This document shows, piece by piece, positions 16,173 to 23,250 of a DNA stretch of 64,000 bases. The position numbers and the translations under genes were made by a program. The stretch is from Streptoverticillium olivoreticuli subsp. olivoreticuli (lineage in GTDB: Bacteria; Actinomycetota; Actinomycetes; Streptomycetales; Streptomycetaceae): positions 4,061,001 through 4,125,000 of the forward strand of contig NZ_CP031455.1 of the NCBI RefSeq assembly GCF_003391135.1, given 5' to 3'. A model generated the notes under the pieces. That model saw only the letters and a program-made list of their open reading frames with translations. It had not been told where the DNA came from and did no database searches. Numbering within the stretch: the first letter of the stretch is position 1; each line of letters starts with the position of its first letter.

Positions 16173-17273
16173 CTACTTCCTGGGCAGCCCGAACGTGTCC
16201 GCGATCAGGTCGAAGCTGCGCAGCCGCTCCTGCGCGCCGTGCGCGTTGGAGGTGATCATCAGCTCGTCCACGCCCGTCCGCTTCACCAGGCCCCGCAGCC
16301 CCTCGGCCACCTCGTCCGGCGTCCCGTGCACCACGTTCGCCAGCCAGCTGTCGACGAACTCCGCCTCGCCCGCGCGGTAGTCGTACGTCTCCGTCTCCTC
16401 CGGCGTCGGGATCAGGCCGGGCCGTCCCGTGCGCAGCCGCAGCATCGAGAGCGCCCCGGTGCGCACCTGGCGGCGGGCCTCGGCCGCGTCCTCCGCGGCG
16501 AACGCCTGCACACCGATCTTGGCGTACGGCCGGTCGAGGATCGCGGACGGCCGGAAGGACTCCCGGTAGAGGTCGAGGGCCGGGACGGTGTTGGCCGAGG
16601 AGAAGTGGTGCGCGAAGGAGAACGGCAGGCCGAGCACACCGGCGAGCCGCGCGCTGAAGCCGGAGGAGCCGAGCAGCCAGATCGAGGGGCGGTTCGCCCG
16701 CTGCACCCCGCCGGGCACCCGGCCCTGGACGGGTCCGGGCACGGCGTGGATGCGGGAGTAGGGGTGCCCGTCGGGGAAGTCGTCGTCCAGGAAGCGGGTC
16801 AGCTCGGAGAGCTGCTGCGGGAAGTCGTCCGCGTCCTCCCGGAGCCGGTCGGCGCGGCGCAGCGCGGCGGCGGTCGCGCCGTCTGTGCCGGGCGCGCGCC
16901 CGAGCCCGAGGTCGATGCGGCCCGGGGCGAAGGCCTCAAGAGTGCCGAACTGCTCGGCTATGACCAGCGGCGCGTGGTTGGGCAGCATCACGCCGCCCGA
17001 GCCGAGGCGGATGCGGTCGGTGCGGGCGGCGATGTGGGCCAGGACGACGGCCGGGGAGGAGCTGGCGATGCCGGGCATGGAGTGGTGCTCGGCGACCCAG
17101 AAGCGGTGGAAGCCCCGCCGCTCGGCGAGCCGCGCCAGCTCGACGGTGGTGCCGAGCGCCTGCGCGGCGGTCCGGCCACTGCCGACGGTCGCCAGATCCA
17201 GTACGGACAGAGGGACGGGCGCGCTGCCCTCTGCCGTGCCCCGGATGAAGTCACCGTCCTGTACGTCGGCCAC
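16173..17273 (-). CDS. LLM-class flavin-dependent oxidoreductase
   Basis: 366 aa from a GTG at 17273 (VADVQDGDF), with AGGAAGG upstream. The bacterial-luciferase-like TIM-barrel signatures are PLSVLDLATVGSG, RFWVAEHHSMPGIASSSPAV, RIRLGSGGVMLPNHAPLVIAEQ, GRIDLGLGRAPGTD, WLLGSSGFSARLAG and YAKIGVQAFAAED. The AEHH and LGRAPG motifs define the MsnO8/YhbW-type subgroup. FMN/F420-type cofactor and substrate cannot be decided from sequence. The neighbours (GGDEF-EAL, IclR) do not form an operon with it. Confidence 0.9.
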   Translation of the reverse strand: MADVQDGDFIRGTAEGSAPVPLSVLDLATVGSGRTAAQALGTTVELARLAERRGFHRFWVAEHHSMPGIASSSPAVVLAHIAARTDRIRLGSGGVMLPNHAPLVIAEQFGTLEAFAPGRIDLGLGRAPGTDGATAAALRRADRLREDADDFPQQLSELTRFLDDDFPDGHPYSRIHAVPGPVQGRVPGGVQRANRPSIWLLGSSGFSARLAGVLGLPFSFAHHFSSANTVPALDLYRESFRPSAILDRPYAKIGVQAFAAEDAAEARRQVRTGALSMLRLRTGRPGLIPTPEETETYDYRAGEAEFVDSWLANVVHGTPDEVAEGLRGLVKRTGVDELMITSNAHGAQERLRSFDLIADTFGLPRK

Positions 17274-17560
17274 GGTGGTCCGCCTTCCTGATCGCCTGCG
17301 GCACTCCCGCGCCGCGCTCCGGTCGTCTCGCTTTCGCCGGAGCAACCGGAGAAGCTCTCCGCTTATTCCCGGGAAGGCCGCTTTCCCGATCTTCACCGGG
17401 GCCCCTCCGCTCCCACATGACAAACGCATATGCCAAGGTGGCGCACCCCAGGACAGCGCCTTGCGGGTTGGCCTCGGTGTGGTCAACCCCCTCTCTTCAT
17501 GGCCCTTTTCGTGGTTATCGTGAGAGCGGGAACTCGACGGAAGCCCGCTAGGGGGAAACC

Positions 17561-18319
17561 GTGGCGCTCAAGCCCGAGCCGACCGCACCGCTGCACTCGG
17601 CGCAGTACGCCCTCCGTGTGCTGGAAGCGGTCGCGAGGCGCCCCAGCGGTGTGACCGAATCCCGCATCGCGCGCGAGACCGGGCTGCACGCCGCCCACCT
17701 CGCCCGGCTGCTGCCGATGCTCCGCCGCGAGGCCTATCTGGAGCGGCTGGCCGACGGCGCGTACGTCGTCGGGGACTCCCTCGTCCTGCTGGGCTCCGGC
17801 AGCGACCGCACCCGCGCCCTGCGGCACCGGCTCCGGCAGTCGATGTCGGAGCTGCGCGACTCCGTCGGCGCGGCCGTCTACCTCAGCCGCTACATCGACG
17901 GCGAGGTCAGGATCACGGAGTGCGCGGACGGCCCGGGGACCCCCAAGGTCCACGAGTGGGTCGACTTCCGCTCCGCCGCCCACGCCAGCGCCGTCGGGAA
18001 GTGCCTGCTCACCCAGCTCGACCACGACGACCGCCGCGATCACCTCGCGCGCCACAAGACGGCCCGGCTCACCTCCCGGACGATCACCGACGCGAAGGCC
18101 CTCTTCCGCCGGCTCGACGCCCAGCCCGCGACCGTCCCCGTCCTCGATCTCCAGGAGTACGCGGTGGGCACGGTCTGCGCGGCCGTGCCGATCACGGCGG
18201 GGCGCTCGGTCGGCTGCCTGGCCCTCTCGCTCCCGCTGTCCGACGCCCACCGGCTGCGGCACGCCGCCGACACCCTGAACCGGCGCGCGACGCCGGTGCT
18301 GCTGTCGATGGCCCTCTGA
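17561..18319 (+). CDS. IclR-family transcriptional regulator
   Basis: 252 aa from a GTG at 17561 after AGGGGGA. The N-terminal winged helix (about 12-75) reads SAQYALRVLEAVARRPSGVTESRIARETGLHAAHLARLLPML. The C-terminal GAF-like effector domain includes GAAVYLSRYIDGEVRITE, FRSAAHASAVGKCLL, RLTSRTITDAKALFRRL and YAVGTVCAAVPI. No adjacent catabolic gene cluster identifies its inducer; the divergent LLM oxidoreductase, 287 bp away, is the most likely local target. tRNA-Lys copy 2 starts 78 nt downstream. Confidence 0.9.
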   Translation: MALKPEPTAPLHSAQYALRVLEAVARRPSGVTESRIARETGLHAAHLARLLPMLRREAYLERLADGAYVVGDSLVLLGSGSDRTRALRHRLRQSMSELRDSVGAAVYLSRYIDGEVRITECADGPGTPKVHEWVDFRSAAHASAVGKCLLTQLDHDDRRDHLARHKTARLTSRTITDAKALFRRLDAQPATVPVLDLQEYAVGTVCAAVPITAGRSVGCLALSLPLSDAHRLRHAADTLNRRATPVLLSMAL

Positions 18320-18396
18320 TCCCGCCGTCGCGGGCCCGCAGCGGCGGGCGGTCGAGAGCACCCGTTCGGAGCAGGTATATTTATCTCTGTCAGCAG

Positions 18397-18470
18397 GCGC
18401 CGCTAGCTCAGTTGGTTAGAGCAGCTGACTCTTAATCAGCGGGTCCGGGGTTCGAGTCCCTGGCGGCGCA
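18397..18470 (+). tRNA. tRNA-Lys(CTT), copy 2
   Basis: Identical over 74 nt to the copies at 12565 and 22832, including the 8-base leader GTCAGCAG. An AT-rich TATATTTA box just upstream (18376-18383) is a good -10. Anticodon CTT; CCA not encoded. Confidence 0.98.
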
Positions 18471-18476
18471 CAGACA

Positions 18477-18512
18477 GAAGAAGGCCCCTCACCACGGTGA
18501 GGGGCCTTCTTC
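18477..18512 (+). terminator. Terminator of tRNA-Lys copy 2 (covarying stem)
   Basis: Same hairpin as behind the other tRNA-Lys copies, but with GAAGAAGG on the left and CCTTCTTC on the right instead of GACGAAGG and CCTTCGTC. One C-G pair has been replaced by A-T on both sides, so pairing is kept. Confidence 0.85.
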
Positions 18513-18624
18513 GTGCGCGGGAGGCGTGACCGGCGGGCCCGTAGCATGGAAGGCCCACCCGCCCGTACGAGAAGCTCCCCCGCGCGGAGCCCGTACGCGC
18601 GCGAGCGACAGGAAGGAGCAGTAC

Positions 18625-19035
18625 GTGCCGCAGCACCGCCGTCCATCGGCCGCCGCCGTGCTCCTGCTCCTCCTCGCGGTCGTCCTCTGCCCGTCCCTCG
18701 CCGGGGCGGGCCCCTTCGCGTCCGGGTCCGGCAACGGCGCCACGGTCTCGAAGATGTCGGCGGCCGCCCCGCAGCCGCCCGCTTCCGGTGCCGGGACCGA
18801 GGCCCGGCCGCACGCGGTCGACGCCTTCGGCACGGGCGGCACCTGCAAACAGCAGGACGCGCCCCTCAGCGGCACCCAGGCCGCCGTCGCCCACGCGCAC
18901 AACGACCCGCTCACCGGCCCCGGCACCACCCGGACCGCCCTGCCCGAGGGGCACGCGCCCCGGCCGGGCGCCCCCCGCGCACCGCCCGTACCGGTCGCCG
19001 GCTGCGCCGAGCTGCTCCCCGTCCTGCGGATCTAG
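18625..19035 (+). CDS. Small secreted hypothetical protein
   Basis: 136 aa from a GTG at 18625 with GGAAGGAG upstream. Residues 1-27 are a signal peptide (QHRR, then AAAVLLLLLAVVLCPSLAGA). The mature part is Pro/Ala/Gly-rich and of low complexity, with two cysteines (GGTCKQQD and VAGCAELLP) that could form one disulfide. It stands 77 nt upstream of the DsbA-like gene on the same strand, so it could be a client. No family is recognised. Confidence 0.65.
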   Translation: MPQHRRPSAAAVLLLLLAVVLCPSLAGAGPFASGSGNGATVSKMSAAAPQPPASGAGTEARPHAVDAFGTGGTCKQQDAPLSGTQAAVAHAHNDPLTGPGTTRTALPEGHAPRPGAPRAPPVPVAGCAELLPVLRI

Positions 19036-19112
19036 ACCGCCCGCCCACGGCCCGCGCACCGGGCCGTGCCCCGGCATGTCCTGATTTCCGCACGCCCCAG
19101 GGAGCACTCCCC

Positions 19113-19868
19113 ATGTCCGCACGTCTCACCTCACCCTCCCGCCGGATCGCCGCGATCGGCGCGGTCGTCGCCCTCGTGGTCGCGCTCGTCGCCACGGGCA
19201 TCGCGATCGGCAAGAACACCGGCGGCTCCGGCAAGCGCGAACCCGCCGCAGGAGCCTCCGGCGATTCGGCGCCTTCCGCCGCCGAACGGCAGAAGGCCTA
19301 CGCACAGCTGGAGAAGGCCAGCGTCCGCCGCACGGGCGACGACCCGCTGGCCGTCGGCAAGGCCGACGCCCCCGTCGTGCTCGTGGAGTACGCCGACTAC
19401 CAGTGCTCGTACTGCGGGAAGTTCACCCGCGACAGCCAGCCCGAGCTGATCAAGAAGTACGTGGACGAGGGCACCCTGCGCATCGAGTTCCGCAACTTCC
19501 CGATCTTCGGCAAGGACTCCGAGCGGGCCGCCCGCGCGTCCTGGGCCGCCGGGCGGCAGGGCCGGTTCTGGCAGTTCCACGACGAGGTCTACGCCAAGAC
19601 CCGCAAGGGCGACGCGCTCGCCGAGGACAAACTCGTCGACATGGCCAAGGACAGCGGCGTCACCGACCTCGACAGGTTCCGCGCCGACCTGAACGGCCCG
19701 GCTTCGGAGGCCGCGGTCAAGAAGGACCAGGAGGAGGGGTACTCCATCGGCGTGCAGTCCACCCCGTCCTTCCTCGTCAACGGGCAGCCGATCGCGGGCG
19801 CCCAGCCCATGAGCGCCTTCGACGAGGCCATCGCGCAGGCAAAGGCTGCGAAGAAGAGCGAGAAGTGA
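19113..19868 (+). CDS. Membrane-anchored DsbA-like thioredoxin-fold oxidoreductase
   Basis: 251 aa from the ATG at 19113. An N-terminal membrane anchor (about 12-32, AAIGAVVALVVALVATGIAIG) is followed by a linker and a DSBA/thioredoxin_4 domain: VVLVEYADYQCSYCGKF with the CSYC active site, RIEFRNFPIFGKDSERAA, WQFHDEVYAKTRKGD and VQSTPSFLVNGQPIAG (cis-Pro after Thr). It faces the outside of the membrane. It overlaps the CcdA gene by 4 nt (GTGA), so the two are translationally coupled; CcdA likely sets its redox state. Confidence 0.92.
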   Translation: MSARLTSPSRRIAAIGAVVALVVALVATGIAIGKNTGGSGKREPAAGASGDSAPSAAERQKAYAQLEKASVRRTGDDPLAVGKADAPVVLVEYADYQCSYCGKFTRDSQPELIKKYVDEGTLRIEFRNFPIFGKDSERAARASWAAGRQGRFWQFHDEVYAKTRKGDALAEDKLVDMAKDSGVTDLDRFRADLNGPASEAAVKKDQEEGYSIGVQSTPSFLVNGQPIAGAQPMSAFDEAIAQAKAAKKSEK

Positions 19869-20719
19869 CCGACATCGGCTATCTCGCCGCCTTCCTCGGC
19901 GGCGCCCTCGCCCTGGTCAGCCCGTGCAGCGCGCTGCTGCTGCCGGCGTTCTTCGCCTACTCCCTCGCGAGCCCCGGCCGGCTGCTCGCCCGCACCGGCG
20001 TCTTCTACCTCGGGCTCGCGACGACGCTCGTCCCCCTCGGTGCCGCGTCCACCGCCGCCAGCCGCCTCTTCAACGGGCACCGCGACGTGCTGATCGGCGT
20101 CGCCGGCTGGCTGGTGATCGCGATGGGCGCCGCGCAGATCCTCGGCCTGGGCTTCGCCTCGAAGCGGGCGCAGGCCGCGGCCGGGCGGATCACTCCCCGG
20201 TCGGCGGCCTCGACGTTCCTGCTGGGCTGCGTGTACGGGCTGGCCGGGTTCTGCGCCGGGCCGATCCTCGGCGCGGTGCTGACCCTGACCGCCACGACCG
20301 GCAACCCGGTGTACGGGGCGTCGATGCTCGCCGTCTACGCCCTGGGCATGGCCCTGCCGCTGTTCGTGCTGGCCCTGTTCTGGGACCGCTTCCAGCTGGG
20401 CGGCCGCGGCTGGCTGCGCGGCCGCGAGCTGCGGGTGGGCCGGCTGCGGCTGCACACCACCTCGCTCGTCTCGGGCCTGTTCTTCATCGGCATCGGCGTG
20501 CTCTTCCTGGCCTACGACGGCACGACGGGCCTGCCGGGCGTCCTGGACGCCGACCAGGAGTTCCGCCTGGAGGAACTCGCGTCGCGGGTGGGCGACGCGG
20601 TGCCGGACTACGCGCTGCTGGCGGTGGTCGCGCTGGTGGTGGCGGGCGTACTCGCCAGGATCGCCCTGCGCCCGGAGAAGCAACCGGAGAAGCGGCCGGA
20701 GAAGTCCGAGCGGGGCTGA
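19865..20719 (+). CDS. ccdA: CcdA-family thiol-disulfide electron-transfer membrane protein
   Basis: 284 aa from a GTG overlapping the stop of the DsbA-like gene. About six to seven membrane helices. The paired cysteine motifs are ALVSPCSALLLPAFFAY (helix 1) and FLLGCVYGLAGFCAGPILGA (helix 4). These carry electrons from cytosolic thioredoxin across the membrane. The C-terminus is charged (PEKQPEKRPEK), probably cytosolic. No cytochrome-c maturation genes are near, so the likely electron acceptor is the neighbouring DsbA-like protein. The symbol follows the family and is not proven orthology. Confidence 0.88.
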   Translation: MTDIGYLAAFLGGALALVSPCSALLLPAFFAYSLASPGRLLARTGVFYLGLATTLVPLGAASTAASRLFNGHRDVLIGVAGWLVIAMGAAQILGLGFASKRAQAAAGRITPRSAASTFLLGCVYGLAGFCAGPILGAVLTLTATTGNPVYGASMLAVYALGMALPLFVLALFWDRFQLGGRGWLRGRELRVGRLRLHTTSLVSGLFFIGIGVLFLAYDGTTGLPGVLDADQEFRLEELASRVGDAVPDYALLAVVALVVAGVLARIALRPEKQPEKRPEKSERG

Positions 20720-20724
20720 CGTGA

Positions 20725-20762
20725 GCTGCCGGACGGGCCGGGCTTCAAGCCCGCCCGGCAGC
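20725..20762. terminator. Bidirectional terminator between ccdA and LPMO gene
   Basis: GCTGCCGG (20725) pairs with CCGGCAGC (20755-20762), continued inside by GGGC/GCCC arms around CGGGCTTCAA. It lies between convergent genes and can serve both. Confidence 0.7.
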
Positions 20763-20776
20763 GGTCGGTGCTCGGG

Positions 20777-21367
20777 TCAGAACTGGACGTCCGAACACGC
20801 GTAGAACGCGTTGCCCGTGTCCGCGATCGTCCAGACCGCCAGAATCAGCTGCTTGCCCGTCCGCCCGTCCGGGATCGTCCCCTGGTGCGTGACGGTCGCG
20901 TCGGGGACCCGGCCCCCGTACGGCACCGTCAGGAACGGCTGGTCCTCGAGATCGGACCGGGTGAGCGGCCGGGTCGGGTCGTACCCGGGTTTCGTGAGGT
21001 AGTAGCGGAAGTCCGTCGTGGCGTGCCGGGCCGTGAGCCGCCAGCGGAAGGTGAAGCTCTGTCCGGCCGTGACCGCGGTCGCGGGCCACTGCCCGCCCCG
21101 GGGGTCGTCGAGCTCCGCGAAGCGGCTGTTGCCGCCCGCGCATATCGTCCCGTCGGACGGCCCGTGCGACGGGAACCCCTTGGGCCCCTCGACGCTCTGG
21201 GGTTCCCACTGGATGTCACCGCAGTCCTGCACGGTGCCGTTCGCGCAGAACTCCTGGCGACTGGTGGGGGAGTCGGTGTAGCCGTGGCTGCCGGCGCTGC
21301 CCGTGCCGAGCAGGGAGACGCCGGCGATGCCGAGGCCGATGATCGCCGCACTGATCTTTTTGCGCAT
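20777..21367 (-). CDS. AA10 lytic polysaccharide monooxygenase (chitin/cellulose-active LPMO)
   Basis: 196 aa with a signal peptide ending TGSAGS; the mature protein then begins His28-Gly-Tyr. The N-terminal His and His115 (LTARHATTDF) form the copper histidine brace, with Phe near the end (NAFYACSDVQF) as axial residue. Also typical: SPTSRQEFCANGTV, DGTICAGGNSRFAELDD, FTFRWRLTARH and LILAVWTIADTGNAFY. No extra binding module. It oxidatively cleaves crystalline chitin or cellulose outside the cell. A DasR-like box lies upstream, and the cslA-glxA genes follow within 2 kb, so it could also trim the tip glucan, as proposed for related Streptomyces LPMOs. Confidence 0.95.
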   Translation of the reverse strand: MRKKISAAIIGLGIAGVSLLGTGSAGSHGYTDSPTSRQEFCANGTVQDCGDIQWEPQSVEGPKGFPSHGPSDGTICAGGNSRFAELDDPRGGQWPATAVTAGQSFTFRWRLTARHATTDFRYYLTKPGYDPTRPLTRSDLEDQPFLTVPYGGRVPDATVTHQGTIPDGRTGKQLILAVWTIADTGNAFYACSDVQF

Positions 21368-21673
21368 GCTTCCGCTCCTCGAAGAACGTGGGGGGTTCCA
21401 TGAGTCGAGTGCTGTGAGTCGAGTGAGATGCGGTCTAGACCAAGGCGGAGGCTAGTACCACCAGTTGGTCATGTCCAGGCCAACGGACGAAGTCATCCGG
21501 CCGAAGTTCACCCGCGAGGACGTCACCGGTTCGCCGCGAGGGGGCGGTTGTCCTGCACCCGGACGCGCACCGCCGCCCCGGCCCTTCGCGTTTCAATGAG
21601 GCACCCTTGACGCGCCCCCGCCCGGTGCGCATGCCGCGCGGGGGGCCGTACGGGTGACCGGCCGGGCCGGGGG
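21368..21673. other. LPMO promoter region; no gene
   Basis: 306 bp upstream of the LPMO gene (minus) and behind the NlpC/P60 gene (minus). It contains the DasR-like palindrome at 21429-21444 and a chitin-gene-like TTGGTCATGTCCAG at about 21463-21476. The rest (21480-21670) has no credible ORF. Confidence 0.55.
21429..21444. promoter_or_regulatory. DasR-responsive-element-like box upstream of LPMO gene
   Basis: TGCGGTCTAGACCAAG matches the core of the dre consensus (ACTGGTCTAGACCAGT-like), with the central GGTCTAGACC palindrome perfect. It lies 62 bp before the LPMO start codon. DasR represses chitin and GlcNAc genes in Streptomyces, which fits the gene product. Confidence 0.7.
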
Positions 21674-22618
21674 TCAGCGCACGCGGCCGTACATGTTCGG
21701 GCTGTAGTGCGAGAACGCGGAGATCCGGACCTTCTTGCCGGGCCGCGGCGCCTCGATGTAGCGCCCGCCGCCCAGATAGATCGCGGCGTGGTGCACCCCG
21801 GACGCCTTGCCGTTGCCGGACCAGAAGACGACGTCACCGCGGCGCAGGGCGGACCGCGGGATCCGGGCCATGGCGCGGTACTGGTCGGCCGCGATGCGCG
21901 GCAGCCTCACCCCGGCCCGGCGGTAGGCCTGCTGGATGAGCCCGGAGCAGTCCCAGCGGTGCGGGCCGTTGCCCCCCAGGGCGTACGGATCGCCGATGTG
22001 GGCCATCGCGAAGGCGATCGCGGGTTCGAGGTCCCGCCGCCCGGCGACCGGCCGCTGAGGGTGCTGGGGCTGTGGTGGCGCGGGGGGCGCCGGAGGCTCC
22101 TGCGCGTCGTCCTGGTCCACGGGGTCCGACTCGTCGGCGGACGTCTCCTCCTCCGGGGCCAGCTCCTCGTCGTCCCCCTCCTCGCCGCCGTCCTCCTCGG
22201 CCGTCCCGTCCGGGACCGTCTCCGCGTCGAGGGTGTCCGGCTCCGTCTCCGCCACGGCCCCGGCCGCACCCTGCTCCCCGTCCGCGTCCCCGCCGACGGA
22301 GACCGCGCCCGGGTGCGGGCGCGGGCCGGGGCCCGCCGGAGCACCGCCGTGCGTACGGTCCGCGTGGACGGCCACCCCGGGGTCCGCGTGCCCCGGCCCC
22401 GGCTCCGGGGACGCCGTGGCCGCGCCCACCCCGGGGCCGGCCAGCACCACCGCGCCCACGGCCACCGCGATCGCACCCCGCAGGGCGCCCCTGTGCCGTA
22501 CGGCCCCGGCCTCCGCGCCGCGCCCCGCCCCGGCCGTCGCGGCGGCCCCGTCGACGCAGAGCGCGCACGCGCAGTCGCCGGGTATCGCCTCGGTGAAAGC
22601 CGGTATTCGCACGGGCAC
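21674..22618 (-). CDS. Secreted NlpC/P60 cell-wall peptidase
   Basis: 314 aa from a GTG at 22618, 5 bases after GGAAGG; a GTG six bases on is also possible. A hydrophobic stretch around 45-68 (AIAVAVGAVVLAGPGVGAATA) is a signal or anchor. A long acidic, Pro-rich linker with many Glu and Asp follows. The C-terminal ~125 residues form the catalytic domain: AIAFAMAHIGDPYALGGNGP, HRWDCSGLIQQAYRRAG (nucleophile Cys), RRGDVVFWSGN and GVHHAAIYLGGGRYIEAP (catalytic His). It cleaves peptidoglycan stem peptides. Its place beside LPMO and cslA-glxA suggests apical wall remodelling. Confidence 0.88.
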   Translation of the reverse strand: MPVRIPAFTEAIPGDCACALCVDGAAATAGAGRGAEAGAVRHRGALRGAIAVAVGAVVLAGPGVGAATASPEPGPGHADPGVAVHADRTHGGAPAGPGPRPHPGAVSVGGDADGEQGAAGAVAETEPDTLDAETVPDGTAEEDGGEEGDDEELAPEEETSADESDPVDQDDAQEPPAPPAPPQPQHPQRPVAGRRDLEPAIAFAMAHIGDPYALGGNGPHRWDCSGLIQQAYRRAGVRLPRIAADQYRAMARIPRSALRRGDVVFWSGNGKASGVHHAAIYLGGGRYIEAPRPGKKVRISAFSHYSPNMYGRVR

Positions 22619-22831
22619 CGCTGCCTTCCGTCGTACTCGGCACAGCTTCTCAACGGCCGACGAAATCCGCATGTCGGAAAATACGGGGCGATCCACCCGG
22701 GAGAAGGGGACCTTCGCCCCTGCTTCCACGGCCCCCGCAGCGCTATACGCAGGCACTTCCCCGCTCCCACCGCCTCCGGGAGGTGGTCGGGAGCACCCTC
22801 GGGGATCAGGTAGAGTTTTCTCTGTCAGCAG

Positions 22832-22905
22832 GCGCCGCTAGCTCAGTTGGTTAGAGCAGCTGACTCTTAATCAGCGGGTCCGGGGTTCGAGTCCCTGGCG
22901 GCGCA
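22832..22905 (+). tRNA. tRNA-Lys(CTT), copy 3
   Basis: Identical over 74 nt to the copies at 12565 and 18397, with the same GTCAGCAG leader. TAGAGT just upstream is a plausible -10. Anticodon CTT; no encoded CCA. Confidence 0.98.
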
Positions 22906-22911
22906 CAGACA

Positions 22912-22947
22912 GACGAAGGCCCCTCACCACGGTGAGGGGCCTTCGTC
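22912..22947 (+). terminator. Terminator of tRNA-Lys copy 3
   Basis: Perfect 17-bp stem GACGAAGGCCCCTCACC with its complement around an AC loop, identical to that of copy 1. Confidence 0.85.
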
Positions 22948-23250
22948 GTGTGCGCGGAAAGACCGCTGAAGACCATGGAAGATCGGGTACCACTTCCGAA
23001 CACTTCGGCCACATTCACACGCCTATTCGCATCACGCACCGCTTTGCCCGGTAAACACCTCGTTTCGCCCTTGTGATCATGGCGTGGCGTCCGAGATCCT
23101 GAGCCGAGAGCAATGACTCAACGTCAATGAGTGACCAATGAGTTGGGTGTGCCGGTGGGGAGCCGACGCACACAGGGTCCATGCGGCTGTGGGGGGCCGG
23201 TGGGCTCACGACTGACACACGCAGTCAGCATGCGTGCGGGGGGAATGACC
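22948..23250. other. cslA upstream region; no gene
   Basis: About 300 bp between the tRNA terminator and cslA. It has an AT-richer stretch (22980-23150) with three copies of CAATGA (23111, 23125, 23136), spaced 14 and 11 bases, partly mirrored by ACTCA/TGAGT. A regulator may bind here. Apparent ORFs in it are extensions of cslA or read through the tRNA. Confidence 0.45.

Noticed and set aside
18416..18646. Minus-strand ORFs ending GTRTPDPLIKSQLL (also 22851-23039)
   Set aside because: The peptide is the antisense translation of tRNA-Lys, a well-known false annotation.
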